Shown in pieces: positions 8,015 through 16,906 of a stretch of 64,000 nt of DNA; within the stretch, counting starts at the first letter, position 1, and every line of letters starts with the position of its first letter. Below the pieces are notes generated by a model. It was not told where the DNA came from and searched no databases. It was given only the letters and a program-made list of their open reading frames with translations. This DNA comes from Providencia zhijiangensis (GTDB lineage Bacteria; Pseudomonadota; Gammaproteobacteria; Enterobacterales; Enterobacteriaceae), in assembly GCF_030315915.2 (NCBI RefSeq), contig NZ_CP135990.1:1054001-1118000 (forward strand). Reading direction: 5' to 3'. Position numbers and translations under genes: made by a program.

Positions 8015-8346
8015 GCCTCTTGTTGAGTCAGTTACTCAATAGGAAAAAATGCAAAAAACGGCTAAAGTAACATCATCGTTATTTAGCCGTTTCTTTATAT
8101 TTTTACTCTGTATTATCCCTCAACTGTTTAGCTATTGTGCTAGATATCACAGTTTCACCTCATTTTATAATTGGAAGCGGAATAATGAGTGATTATCTCG
8201 CCATTTTGGCTGTTTACAGATGGCTGGGGAACAGTTAGATTGAAATTTCGATACCTGTCGCATTTTAAGTTAATTGTTAGCTATTGAGACTCAAAAAGGT
8301 ATGTAACTCAACTTTAGGAAAAATAATAAACATTGGATATACCAGT
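8015..8346 (+). other. pnuC-aroG intergenic region
   Basis: 332 bases without a gene. It holds a terminator-like hairpin after pnuC and presumably the aroG promoter. A TTTACA near 8208-8213 recalls half of a TyrR box, but I do not see the other half. Nothing else is evident. Confidence 0.5.
8056..8098 (+). terminator. Terminator after pnuC
   Basis: AAACGGCTAAA (8056-8066) pairs perfectly with TTTAGCCGTTT (8082-8092). The 15-base loop can pair further inside, and a T-rich tail follows. Confidence 0.6.
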
Positions 8347-9402
8347 ATGAACTATCAGAACGATGACGTCAGAGTAAAACAAATAAAAGAATTATTACCC
8401 CCTATTGCACTGCTTGAAAAATTTCCAGCAACCGATAAAGCGGCGTTTACCGTTCATGAAGCTCGTCATGCTATTCATAATATCCTAGTAGGGAAAGATG
8501 ACCGTCTTGTGGTTGTTATTGGCCCTTGTTCGATTCACGATACAAAAGCGGCTTTAGAGTATGCCGAGCGCTTGAAAAAATTACGCGAAGAGCTAAACGG
8601 TTCTTTAGAAATAGTGATGCGAGTTTATTTTGAAAAACCGCGTACTACCGTCGGTTGGAAAGGGTTAATTAACGATCCTCATATGGATCACAGCTTTGAT
8701 ATTAACGAAGGCTTACGTATTGCGCGTGAATTGCTGTTAACAATCAATGACCAAGGTTTACCAACGGCAGGTGAATTCCTTGATGTGATCAGCCCACAAT
8801 ATGTGGCCGACTTAATGAGTTGGGGTGCCATTGGTGCGCGTACGACTGAATCGCAAATTCACCGTGAATTAGCTTCCGGCTTATCTTGCCCTGTAGGGTT
8901 TAAAAACGGAACTGATGGCACGATTAAAATTGCGATTGATGCGATTAACTCAGCACGCTCGGCGCACAGTTTCTTATCGGTCACTAAATGGGGGCACTCT
9001 GCTATTGTGAATACGAGCGGAAACCCTGACTGCCATATTATTTTGCGTGGTGGTAAAACGCCAAATTACAGTGCTGAACATGTTAAAGAAGTGCGTGAAG
9101 GACTGACGAATGCAGGGCTTATCCCAAGCATTATGATCGACTTTAGCCATGCTAACAGCAGCAAGAAATTTGAAAAACAGATGGAAGTTGCAACGGATGT
9201 CAGTGCACAGCTGAGTAATGGTGATCGCTCAATCACGGGCGTGATGATCGAAAGCCACTTAGTTGAAGGTAACCAGAATTTAGAATCTGGCGAACCTCTA
9301 GTGTATGGCAAGAGCGTAACTGACGCGTGTATTGGCTGGGATGATACCGAAAAAGTTTTACGTCAATTATCCGATGCAGTGATTGCTCGTCGCCAAAAGT
9401 AA
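8347..9402 (+). CDS. aroG: Phe-sensitive DAHP synthase AroG
   Basis: AroG condenses phosphoenolpyruvate and erythrose 4-phosphate, the first step of the shikimate pathway. The 351-residue protein begins MNYQNDDVRVKQIKELLPP as in E. coli AroG and has VIGPCSIHD, EKPRTTVGWKGLINDP, GARTTESQ, GFKNGTDGT, KWGHSAIVNT and DFSHANSSK, which form the active site and metal site. I chose ATG 8347 from this match; the frame is open back to a TTG at 8284. Closeness to AroG over AroF or AroH indicates feedback inhibition by phenylalanine. Confidence 0.96.
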   Translation: MNYQNDDVRVKQIKELLPPIALLEKFPATDKAAFTVHEARHAIHNILVGKDDRLVVVIGPCSIHDTKAALEYAERLKKLREELNGSLEIVMRVYFEKPRTTVGWKGLINDPHMDHSFDINEGLRIARELLLTINDQGLPTAGEFLDVISPQYVADLMSWGAIGARTTESQIHRELASGLSCPVGFKNGTDGTIKIAIDAINSARSAHSFLSVTKWGHSAIVNTSGNPDCHIILRGGKTPNYSAEHVKEVREGLTNAGLIPSIMIDFSHANSSKKFEKQMEVATDVSAQLSNGDRSITGVMIESHLVEGNQNLESGEPLVYGKSVTDACIGWDDTEKVLRQLSDAVIARRQK

Positions 9403-9434
9403 TTAATAAAAAACGCGTTTAAAATCTGAAAAAA

Positions 9435-9467
9435 GCCAGTTCGTTAATTTAGGAACTGGCTTTTTTT
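9435..9467 (+). terminator. Rho-independent terminator of aroG
   Basis: GCCAGTTC (9435-9442) and GAACTGGC (9453-9460) form a perfect stem flanked by A and T runs; seven T residues follow. The stop codon of the convergent gene at 9472-10212 lies directly beyond. Confidence 0.9.
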
Positions 9468-9471
9468 GTGA

Positions 9472-10212
9472 TTATTTCTGCACTCGATTTAATAATTTTT
9501 CAATGCTTGCCTGATCTTCAGGTGCCATATTTGCAGGATTAGCAGAGAGCTGAATATCTGAACCATCCACTTTGGCTATGAAAAATAATTTTCCTTTTTC
9601 ACTTTTTACGTAGAACACATCTTTGAGTGGAATACGGTAGCAATAAGCAAAGATATTCGGGCGAATATAAAAATGCGCATCTTTAATTGCTAAGTAGGTA
9701 CTGGTGCTGGCTTTTTTACCAAAGAAACCTAAGAAAACGGCCAGTACGAATAAAAACATACCTAGGCTTTGGCTTAATATAATCAATACAATACCTAAAA
9801 TCGCAATTGGGAATACCATCATTGTATTGCTGCGTTTATTCATCGGGATACTGACGTCGAAAGGGACATTGATGGTGGTATCAAATGGCGTGAGTGGGTG
9901 GTAACGCCAGCGAATGGCAGAAAAGACCATCCCCATCGCAAATACAATAGTAATTGGCATGAGTGCGACGCTGCTGATCACGGCAAGAACAATGGCGAAT
10001 GTAGGTTTATAATTGAGTACCATCATACTGACGATTTGCAGTGGGAAGCTGACACACGCAATAATCATCAATGTTTTCATCAGCTCAGGGTTTGCACTCC
10101 CCGCAGGTCCTTCAAGGGTCATTTCCCCCGTTTGTAACATATACAGTAGCGCACCTAAAATACTGGCGCTGAGGATTAACCCCACCCAGACATAAAGATT
10201 AAACTTATTCAT
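9472..10212 (-). CDS. Unknown multi-pass membrane protein
   Basis: 246 residues that I do not recognise. Hydrophobic segments lie at about 6-25, 46-66, 70-96 and 128-166 (the last probably two helices). They are followed by a soluble C-terminal part of about 75 residues (STYLAIKDAHFYIRPNIFAYCYRIPLKDVFYVKSEKGKLFFIA...) that reads like a small beta-rich domain facing the cytoplasm. No catalytic motif is visible. It is a single gene downstream of gpmA, separated from it by a terminator. E. coli has nothing similar between aroG and gpmA. Confidence 0.7.
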   Translation of the reverse strand: MNKFNLYVWVGLILSASILGALLYMLQTGEMTLEGPAGSANPELMKTLMIIACVSFPLQIVSMMVLNYKPTFAIVLAVISSVALMPITIVFAMGMVFSAIRWRYHPLTPFDTTINVPFDVSIPMNKRSNTMMVFPIAILGIVLIILSQSLGMFLFVLAVFLGFFGKKASTSTYLAIKDAHFYIRPNIFAYCYRIPLKDVFYVKSEKGKLFFIAKVDGSDIQLSANPANMAPEDQASIEKLLNRVQK

Positions 10213-10332
10213 TTTCTTGATTTATCAACCTTTCAGTGAATTTTTCCCTATGATAGTCGGTTATCGGTATTTTCGACACTCCGAGGTGATGGATTTTATA
10301 ATCAAACTCGAAAAATAAAGAAAAATGCCAAT

Positions 10333-10361
10333 AAAAAAGGGCTAAGCCATTGGCTTAACCC
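10333..10361 (-). terminator. Rho-independent terminator of gpmA
   Basis: On the minus strand GGGTTAAGCC, loop AAT and GGCTTAGCCC form a 10-bp stem with one G-T pair, followed by six T residues. Confidence 0.85.
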
Positions 10362-10388
10362 TCAATAGGCATAAAGAAAAGTTAGTAA

Positions 10389-11141
10389 TTACTTCGCTTT
10401 ACCTTGGTTTGCAACCGCGGCTTGTTTTGCTGCGATTTCATCTTGGTTACCCAGATAGTAGCGTTTGATTGGTTTCATGTTCTCATCGAACTCATAAACC
10501 AGTGGCACTGCTGTTGGGATGTTCAGGTTCAGAATCTCTTCTTCACCCATGTTGTCCAAGTATTTAACCAGTGCACGCAGTGAGTTACCGTGAGCTGCGA
10601 TGATCACTTTCTCGCCTTTTTCAACACGTGGTTTAATCACTTCTTCCCAGTAAGGAACAACACGGTCGATAGTGGTTGCTAAGCTTTCAGTGACTGGCAG
10701 TTCAGATGGTTTCAAGTTTGCGTAACGTGGGTCATGACCAGGGAAACGCTCATCATCTTTAGTCAGGTCTGGTGGAGTGATAGCAAAACCGCGACGCCAC
10801 AGTTTTACTTGCTCATCACCGTATTTTGCAGCAGTTTCTGATTTATCTAAACCTTGCAGTGCACCGTAGTGACGCTCGTTTAGTTTCCAGCTTTTTTCAA
10901 CTGGCAGCCATTGCTGTTCAACTTGATCCAGAATGTTCCATAAGGTGTGGATAGCACGTTTTAGAACGGAGGTATAAGCGAAATCAAAAACAAAGCCTTC
11001 TTTTTTCAGCAGTTGACCTGCATTTTTGGCTTCTTCACGACCTTTTTCTGACAGTTCTACATCAGTCCAACCGGTGAAGCGGTTTTCTTTGTTCCACTCA
11101 CTCTCACCGTGTCTTACTAAAACCAGTTTAGTTACAGCCAT
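10389..11141 (-). CDS. gpmA: 2,3-bisphosphoglycerate-dependent phosphoglycerate mutase
   Basis: GpmA interconverts 3- and 2-phosphoglycerate in glycolysis. The 250-residue protein starts [17 protein letters not shown], placing the phosphohistidine at His11. It also has [23 protein letters not shown] and [12 protein letters not shown] with the second catalytic histidine. ATG 11141 is preceded by TAGGAG at good spacing; the nine codons before it are not part of the family. Codon use is that of a highly expressed gene. It may act on products of the phosphoglycerate uptake system encoded at 29841-36093. Confidence 0.96.
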   Translation of the reverse strand: MAVTKLVLVRHGESEWNKENRFTGWTDVELSEKGREEAKNAGQLLKKEGFVFDFAYTSVLKRAIHTLWNILDQVEQQWLPVEKSWKLNERHYGALQGLDKSETAAKYGDEQVKLWRRGFAITPPDLTKDDERFPGHDPRYANLKPSELPVTESLATTIDRVVPYWEEVIKPRVEKGEKVIIAAHGNSLRALVKYLDNMGEEEILNLNIPTAVPLVYEFDENMKPIKRYYLGNQDEIAAKQAAVANQGKAK

Positions 11142-11514
11142 AGCTAAAACTCCTATCAGTACATTCAAATTAGAAATGAATTATTGCTGACCTACATTAT
11201 AGGGATAGTCGCCCCGAACGCTAGTGACAACATGACGTTTTCTCAGTTTTAAGCCAAAAAAATCAATAATATCTAGGGATTAGTGATTTTAATTTAACTT
11301 AAGGTTAGGCGAAACGATTTAGTTTATTAGGTGTTTTAGCACCGTGTCACTGACTCAGTAAATCAGAAGGTATGGCATAGATTTAACCCTAAGTGAATCG
11401 ATACAGCAAGTGAAAAATTCAATAATAATATGTGCTGGATTAATTTATTGGGGAATTTGATAAGCGGTAATAAATGATGCTGGTAAGTAAATACTTACCA
11501 GCAAGATAACGGAG
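11142..11514. other. gpmA upstream region
   Basis: 373 bases without a gene between the gpmA start and the modF stop. It must contain the gpmA promoter, but I cannot assign its boxes. The only clear structure is the inverted repeat at 11479-11502. Confidence 0.4.
11479..11502 (-). terminator. Inverted repeat after modF
   Basis: GCTGGTAAGTA and TACTTACCAGC are a perfect 11-base inverted repeat just behind the modF stop. On the minus strand it is followed by CATCATTTATT, a poor T tract, so termination is plausible but not certain. Confidence 0.45.
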
Positions 11515-12993
11515 TTATAGTTCTGATACGACTTCAATATCGTAGTGGTATTTATCCCCATCAGGAACAAATTTCAGTCGATGGGTAATGCACGATGGAG
11601 CATCTTCTTGGTGATGTGAAACAAACAATAGCTGAGTATTTCCTCGGCTAAGCATAATATCGATAAAACGCAGAACCAGCAGGCGATTTAGCCCATCAAG
11701 CCCTTGAAGAGGTTCATCCAAAATAAGCATGGTAGGGTGTTTAACCAAAGCGCGAGCAATCAGAATTAATCGCTGTTGACCCCACGATAAGCTATGAAAT
11801 GGTTGTTGAGCCGTTTGTGGCGCAAATCCAAGTAGTGCTAGCCATTCATAAGCTAATTGAACTTGGCGGTCTGAAGGTGTTTGATACAGACCAATGGAGT
11901 CATGGAAACCGGAAATAATGACGTTGAGTACACTGGTTGCCACACGATATTCTTGATGAATACTGTTACTGACATAGCCAATATGGCGCTTAATATCCCA
12001 AATCGTTTCTCCACTGCCGCGACGGTGTCCAAACAAGGTTAAATCATTACTATAACCTTGAGGATGGTCACCAGTGATCAGGCTTAATAGCGTGGATTTA
12101 CCTGCACCATTTTCACCAATGATCTGCCAGTGTTCTCCGGGATTAACTTGCCAGCTTAGCCCATGCAAAATGGGTTTATCGTTGTAGCTAACGACGCCAT
12201 TATTTAAAACAATACGTGGTGTCTCTTTATCAAGCGTATCTTCAAGAGTTGGGTCTTCTTGTTCAGGAATAGTAAGTTGCTTGATTTTTTCGCTGTGCTG
12301 TAGCTGGTGGATCAGCGTGTTAGCAAGCACTGACTCTCTCTCGCCACTTAGAGTGAGTTTACAGTCAGCGACAACACCAATGTGCTCAACAAAATCGGGG
12401 ATCTCATCAAAGCGGTTGAGCACCAATACGACAGTGAGTCCTTTATCATGCAGGCTAAAGAGCAGTTCGCTAAGGTTGCTTCGTGAATAAATATCTAAGC
12501 CATCAAAGGGTTCATCGAGGATCAGTAAGTCTGGAGAACCCATCAACGTTTGGCACAGTAGGACTTTGCGAGTTTCCCCCGTAGACAGGTATTTAAAGCG
12601 ACGTGATAGCAAATCGCTGATACCAAATCTAGCCGCAAGCTCTAAGCACAATTCATTATCTTTATGATGAAGTTGAATAATCTCCGCGGCAGTAAAGCCA
12701 GTATCTTCTTCATCGTCACTGAGTAAGTCGGTGTTATTACGTTGCCACTCTTCTGCGATGATTTTTTGTAGCTGCTCAAAAGAGAGGCGAATAGGGGATT
12801 TGAGGCCGCTTTGGGTGATACCGGAAAGGGATTGCAACTCCCCAGAGAGTACGCGTGCTAGCGATGACTTTCCGCTACCATTGGCACCAATAAAAGCCCA
12901 GCTTTCACCCGAATGAATTTCGAGATGAGGAATATCGAGCGTTTGGGTTTCGCTCAGTTTAAAGCACCCATTTTGTATTGTTATCGAGCTCAT
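11515..12993 (-). CDS. modF: ModF, double ABC-ATPase of the molybdate locus
   Basis: 492 residues with two ABC-ATPase domains. The first has GANGSGKSS near residue 36, YLSTGETRK and LLILDEPFDGLD; the second has GENGAGKST near 295, SLSWGQQRL and MLILDEPLQGLD. The signature motifs differ from the usual LSGGQ. ModF resembles the photorepair protein PhrA, and its exact task is unsettled. It lies downstream of modE on the same strand, as in E. coli where modEF form one operon. Confidence 0.95.
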   Translation of the reverse strand: MSSITIQNGCFKLSETQTLDIPHLEIHSGESWAFIGANGSGKSSLARVLSGELQSLSGITQSGLKSPIRLSFEQLQKIIAEEWQRNNTDLLSDDEEDTGFTAAEIIQLHHKDNELCLELAARFGISDLLSRRFKYLSTGETRKVLLCQTLMGSPDLLILDEPFDGLDIYSRSNLSELLFSLHDKGLTVVLVLNRFDEIPDFVEHIGVVADCKLTLSGERESVLANTLIHQLQHSEKIKQLTIPEQEDPTLEDTLDKETPRIVLNNGVVSYNDKPILHGLSWQVNPGEHWQIIGENGAGKSTLLSLITGDHPQGYSNDLTLFGHRRGSGETIWDIKRHIGYVSNSIHQEYRVATSVLNVIISGFHDSIGLYQTPSDRQVQLAYEWLALLGFAPQTAQQPFHSLSWGQQRLILIARALVKHPTMLILDEPLQGLDGLNRLLVLRFIDIMLSRGNTQLLFVSHHQEDAPSCITHRLKFVPDGDKYHYDIEVVSEL

Positions 12994-13126
12994 TTAGCTT
13001 CCTTATCATTGACCTGCCTGCTATCACAAATAATCAGGTTTACAAGTAAAGTCAATAAGTCGACATGAGAGGAAGCTAAAAAATAGTGAATCAGGGACAA
13101 TATTAGGGGCATTAACCCCTAAAAAT

Positions 13127-13915
13127 CTAGCAAAGTGTAGCGATAATCACTTGATCAGCATTAAATAGCGCTGTAATTGGATCGTTAATCGCCAGCTTTA
13201 ACGCATCAACTTCTTGATTTGATAAGGTGGAGCAGAGTGTTTCTCCACCCGCTAAAGTGACAAGGATTTCGCTGTTTTCAGGGCCTCTTTCGAGGGTTGA
13301 AACGGTGCCTGAGAGTTGATTATCAAAATGGGTTTCGCTTGGTTTCTTGGTCAGTTTGACCCACGGCGCTTTAATCAGGGCGAGGACTTCTTTTCCTTCA
13401 ACTAAGCCAAGGCGGTTAGCGCTAGATTCGGTGAGTGCGGCGTTAATGACGGTTTTCTTGTCGGCCAGTTTCACTTGAACGTGCTGTAAAACATGGTTGT
13501 GATCTCGTGCAATCAGAGTGCCGAAAAACTGGTTGCGGGCACTGGTTTGTAATGAAAAGCGAGAAATTGCAGCGAGCAGGCTATCAAGAGGAAGGCTATC
13601 ATCTTTGAGCACATCAAAAGCTTTTTGTTGAATTTGCCCCAGTAAATCATAGAGCTGGATTAATCTTTCCCCATATTGGGTGAGCGTGGTTCCGCCACCA
13701 CCTTTGCCTCCGGTTGATCTATCCAACAGAATGTCATCAGTGAGTTGGTTCATTTCATTGATGGCATCCCACGCACTTTTATAGCTGATCCCTGCAAGTT
13801 TAGCACCTTGGCTAATTGATCCTGTCGCTTTTATTTGCTTTAGTAAAGCAATTCGGCGAGGGTCGGCAAATAAACTTCCCTGTAGCTTCAATGTAAGTAA
13901 GATTTCGGCCTGCAT
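13127..13915 (-). CDS. modE: Molybdate-responsive regulator ModE
   Basis: ModE is a dimeric repressor/activator that binds DNA when loaded with molybdate. The 262-residue protein has an N-terminal winged helix (ALLKQIKATGSISQGAKLAGISYKSAWDAINEMN, then STGGKGGGGTTLTQYG in the wing) and two C-terminal MOP domains (about 125-260) with SARNQFFGTL and NRLGLVEGKEVLALIKAPWV. Length equals E. coli ModE. It is divergent from acrZ. Candidate target sites lie before modA (16057-16080) and moaA (37418-37441). Confidence 0.96.
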   Translation of the reverse strand: MQAEILLTLKLQGSLFADPRRIALLKQIKATGSISQGAKLAGISYKSAWDAINEMNQLTDDILLDRSTGGKGGGGTTLTQYGERLIQLYDLLGQIQQKAFDVLKDDSLPLDSLLAAISRFSLQTSARNQFFGTLIARDHNHVLQHVQVKLADKKTVINAALTESSANRLGLVEGKEVLALIKAPWVKLTKKPSETHFDNQLSGTVSTLERGPENSEILVTLAGGETLCSTLSNQEVDALKLAINDPITALFNADQVIIATLC

Positions 13916-14105
13916 TGTTAAGATCTCCCTGCTAGGATTGTGGCGGCAAAGGCAAAAAGCACGTTTCGTATCTTGCTAGTATAATAATTTGTCTAAAATA
14001 GTATGCAATATAATGCTATTGTGCGTTATTATTTTCATTGTATCGATTTTTCCCTCGTCAGCGTATCAGAATGCTGGTGAGCACAGTATCACTGAAGAGG
14101 CTTAG

Positions 14106-14258
14106 ATGTTAGAACTTATCAAAAGTTTGGGCTTTGCCCTGTTAATGGTTCCGGTTGTAATGGTAATGATCATGGGTCTGATCTATGGCTTAGGTTCATT
14201 CTTTAACCTATTGTCTAAAGCGCACGTCCCGCATCACCATCATGAAGAAAGAAAATAA
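14106..14258 (+). CDS. acrZ: AcrZ, small partner of the AcrB efflux pump
   Basis: A 50-residue [23 protein letters not shown], then [20 protein letters not shown], then a short tail with four consecutive-type histidines and ERK. It matches AcrZ of E. coli in the N-terminal helix, the conserved PVVM kink and the GLIYGLG segment. AcrZ is a bent single-helix protein that sits in a groove of AcrB and widens its drug range. GAAGAGG at 14094-14100 precedes the ATG at good spacing. In E. coli acrZ also lies between modE and modA. The His-rich tail differs from the E. coli tail. Confidence 0.92.
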   Translation: MLELIKSLGFALLMVPVVMVMIMGLIYGLGSFFNLLSKAHVPHHHHEERK

Positions 14259-14290
14259 CCTTTTAAAGGTTTATTTTCGTGCTAATTATT

Positions 14291-14330
14291 GCCCTCTGGC
14301 TATTCCATAGTCGGGGGGCAAGTCATTTTT
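14291..14330 (+). terminator. Probable terminator after acrZ
   Basis: A 12-bp stem with three G-T pairs (14291-14302 with 14308-14319, loop TTCCA) is followed after a short gap by TTTTT. The gap before the T run makes it less than ideal. Confidence 0.5.
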
Positions 14331-14533
14331 ATCCCCTAAAAAATAGTCCGTTATGCTAGCGGAGCTACGGTTATGGGAAGCGCATCAAAAATTATCAATT
14401 ATAAATTTATTTCCGCTGTAATTATCCTACCTAATTCGATATACATAGCTATGCGCATTAAGACGCTAAATTATTAAATTGATAATTCATATTACATTAA
14501 TTCTGTACGTATTATTTAAAAGGATGGTTTACT

Positions 14534-15139
14534 ATGAAATTAGTTATGGCTGTTTTTATTCAATTATTATTTATATTTGGTATTAATATAGCGAATGCTT
14601 CAACTCTAATAGAGTCTTTATCGCAGTGTAATGCGGAATTCTTTAAAGATGCTAGTAAAAACAATAAATTAAATCCTATTATTGATGAATTTTACCAGCA
14701 AAAAATAGTTGATGGTCAGGATTTTATAAAACCTATCGAACTGAAAGAAGATAATTTAGTTTTCGAACAATTTGCGGTTAATTACACGAATTTTAACAAA
14801 TATAAGGATGTTTCTCCTAGTGCGCCTTCTGGTGAATACTATTATTGGGGATTTGAAACAACTCAGCCTTTTAATGATGTAATTAAAGCATTGTCTAAAA
14901 AAATAGACCTCGTTAAAGTTGCGGATGGTGCTTACGTATATAATGCGATGTATCGTAATTCAGTATCGGATAAATGGTTAAAAAATAATTCTCCTGCATC
15001 AAGCATTGCACCAGATGAAGAGTCTGCTGAAAAATTATTTATCGTTGAAGAAGGTCGCGATAAAACTGTGACTTTGTTTTGTACGGTTCAAGGTAAACTC
15101 GATCAGAAAGATCTACGAGAAGCAGGGCTAATCAAATGA
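14534..15139 (+). CDS. Exported protein of unknown function
   Basis: 201 residues with a clear signal peptide (MKLVMAVFIQLLFIFGINIANAS, cleavage probably after ANA). The mature part starts STLIESLSQCNAEFF and ends near LFCTVQGKLDQ, so it has two cysteines far apart that could form a disulfide. It has no motif I recognise. AAAAGGA at about 14518 precedes the ATG. Its stop overlaps the start of the next gene by four bases, so the two are surely cotranscribed. The pair is AT-rich compared with its neighbours and interrupts the acrZ-modA order, which suggests acquisition. Confidence 0.75.
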   Translation: MKLVMAVFIQLLFIFGINIANASTLIESLSQCNAEFFKDASKNNKLNPIIDEFYQQKIVDGQDFIKPIELKEDNLVFEQFAVNYTNFNKYKDVSPSAPSGEYYYWGFETTQPFNDVIKALSKKIDLVKVADGAYVYNAMYRNSVSDKWLKNNSPASSIAPDEESAEKLFIVEEGRDKTVTLFCTVQGKLDQKDLREAGLIK

Positions 15140-15921
15140 ATATTAAATTGATTATCTTTTCGTTGGCCTGTTTTGCTGTCATGGGTTGCCAAAATATCAG
15201 TAAATCCCCAACGCAACCTGATACTCAATCTTCTGAATTGCCCGAAGGATATGTAAAGTGGCTTGAAACTAAATCGAGCCATTTGTATATGGCTAAACCA
15301 GATTCCCATTACTACCAAGGTAATCCTGATCTTGTTCAAATCGATATCGTTACATCATTTAAAAAGGAAGAAGAATTCCGTGGCGTTAAAATGAAGTCGA
15401 TGAGAGCGACTCATGTTTTTGATTGCCGAAAACCCAATAAATACACAGAACGGCCAATTGGTTTTTTCGCTAATCAATACGCCACTGGCAAGCCAGACAT
15501 TCCTTATCCCGAAACAAGCAGTAAATGGGAAATAGCAGGGGAAAACAATTTCAATGCTATGTTTTGGAAAAAATTATGTGAAATCCGTGCCGATGTTGAT
15601 AAATCTACTGATATTTTTGTCGATGTCTTAAACAAGCAAAGCCCGATAAAAATAAATGATTGGTTAAGTGTAACTGGGGCTGAAAAGCAAGCCAATGTTA
15701 TTCGTATGTCATATCAAGTTGATAACATGACAAAAGCGGCATTCCATCAAAAATTTGACAATGAAATTAAGCATCAACAGATTGAAAGGTACTGTGACCT
15801 GTTTATGAATAAGTTTGGTATGGCGAAACCTAAAGCGATGTATTTAGATTTTTACATAAAAGGCTCAGTTGCTGAATCTCTCGAGATTGATGACCAGCAA
15901 TGTCAATCTTTCGTTAAGTAG
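15136..15921 (+). CDS. Lipoprotein of unknown function
   Basis: 261 residues. The N-terminus MNIKLIIFSLACFAVMGC has a lipobox (AVMGC, Cys18), so the product should be a lipoprotein, probably of the outer membrane since Gln and Asn follow the cysteine. Four further cysteines (FDCRK, KLCEI, RYCDLF, QQCQSF) fit two disulfides in the periplasm. I recognise no domain. The ATGA overlap with the preceding exported protein suggests that the two products act together. Confidence 0.75.
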   Translation: MNIKLIIFSLACFAVMGCQNISKSPTQPDTQSSELPEGYVKWLETKSSHLYMAKPDSHYYQGNPDLVQIDIVTSFKKEEEFRGVKMKSMRATHVFDCRKPNKYTERPIGFFANQYATGKPDIPYPETSSKWEIAGENNFNAMFWKKLCEIRADVDKSTDIFVDVLNKQSPIKINDWLSVTGAEKQANVIRMSYQVDNMTKAAFHQKFDNEIKHQQIERYCDLFMNKFGMAKPKAMYLDFYIKGSVAESLEIDDQQCQSFVK

Positions 15922-16056
15922 TTTAATCATCACTATAGGATAGGCAATAGAAACACTAATGTTGTCTATCCTCCTGTCGATATTATTGTTATGAGTTCGT
16001 AAATTCATCAATTATTGAGCTAGCACACCTTTATGCATTGTTTGACTTTAAGTTAA

Positions 16057-16080
16057 CGCTGTATCTTGATATATATAGCG
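16057..16080 (+). promoter_or_regulatory. ModE operator before modA
   Basis: CGCTGTATC-TTGATA-TATATAGCG fits the ModE consensus of two CGnTATATA half-sites in opposite orientation with six bases between. The right half is perfect and the left half has two changes. It ends 27 bases before the modA start, so bound ModE would block transcription of modABC when molybdate is abundant. Confidence 0.8.
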
Positions 16081-16107
16081 TGTTAAATAATACAATGGTG
16101 GATTAAC

Positions 16108-16884
16108 ATGAAAAAAGGTTTGATATCTCTGGTTGCGGGTGCCACGTTAACACTGACTATGGTGGGTAATAGCTTCGCGGCTGAAAAAATTACCGTGTTT
16201 GCAGCAGCGTCACTGACTAACGCACTGAATGAAATTTCAGAGCAATATAAGAAAGAAACGAATGTTGAAGTGGTGGCTTCTTATGCTTCTTCTTCAACGC
16301 TGGCTCGCCAGATTGAGCAAGGTGCACCGGCAAATATGTTTATCTCTGCTGATCAGCAGTGGATGGACTTTGCGATTGATAAAAATCTGATGGTTAAAGA
16401 CACCCGTTATACTTTATTAGGTAACGAGTTAGTGCTGATTGCACCGAAAGATTCAAAAATCGATAAAGTGGAAATTAACAAACAGACCGATTGGAAAAAA
16501 CTGTTAGATGGCGGCCGCTTAGCAGTTGGCGACCCTGATCACGTTCCTGTTGGGATTTATGCAAAAGAAGCATTGACCTATTTAGGGGCTTGGGAAACGG
16601 TTGACCCATTATTAGCGCGTACTAACAACGTACGTAGCGGTATGGCACTCGTTGAGCGCCAAGAAGCACCATTAGGTATTGTGTACGGCTCTGATGCTGT
16701 TGCAAGCCAAAAAGTAAAAGTAGTGGGTATTTTCCCTGCTGACACTCATAAACCTGTTGAATATCCAATGGGAATTGTGAAAGATCAGGATAATAAAGCG
16801 ACCCGTGATTACTATGAATACCTGAAAACCCCTGCGGCTTCAGAAATATTCAAGCGTTACGGCTTCACTCCAAATCAAAAATAA
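16108..16884 (+). CDS. modA: Molybdate-binding periplasmic protein ModA
   Basis: ModA captures molybdate (or tungstate) for the ModBC transporter. The 258-residue precursor has a signal peptide ending in NSFAA, then EKITVFAAASLTNALNEI, YASSSTLARQIEQGAPANMFISAD and DPDHVPVGIYAKEAL. The AASL and SSSTLA segments supply the oxyanion-binding residues. A ModE site lies directly upstream, and modB and modC follow closely, as in E. coli. Confidence 0.97.
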   Translation: MKKGLISLVAGATLTLTMVGNSFAAEKITVFAAASLTNALNEISEQYKKETNVEVVASYASSSTLARQIEQGAPANMFISADQQWMDFAIDKNLMVKDTRYTLLGNELVLIAPKDSKIDKVEINKQTDWKKLLDGGRLAVGDPDHVPVGIYAKEALTYLGAWETVDPLLARTNNVRSGMALVERQEAPLGIVYGSDAVASQKVKVVGIFPADTHKPVEYPMGIVKDQDNKATRDYYEYLKTPAASEIFKRYGFTPNQK

Positions 16885-16906
16885 TTAAGAGATCATATCG
16901 TTGCAG

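Noticed and set aside
8200-8220. TyrR box before aroG
   Set aside because: Only TTTACA is present; no TGTAAA lies six bases upstream.
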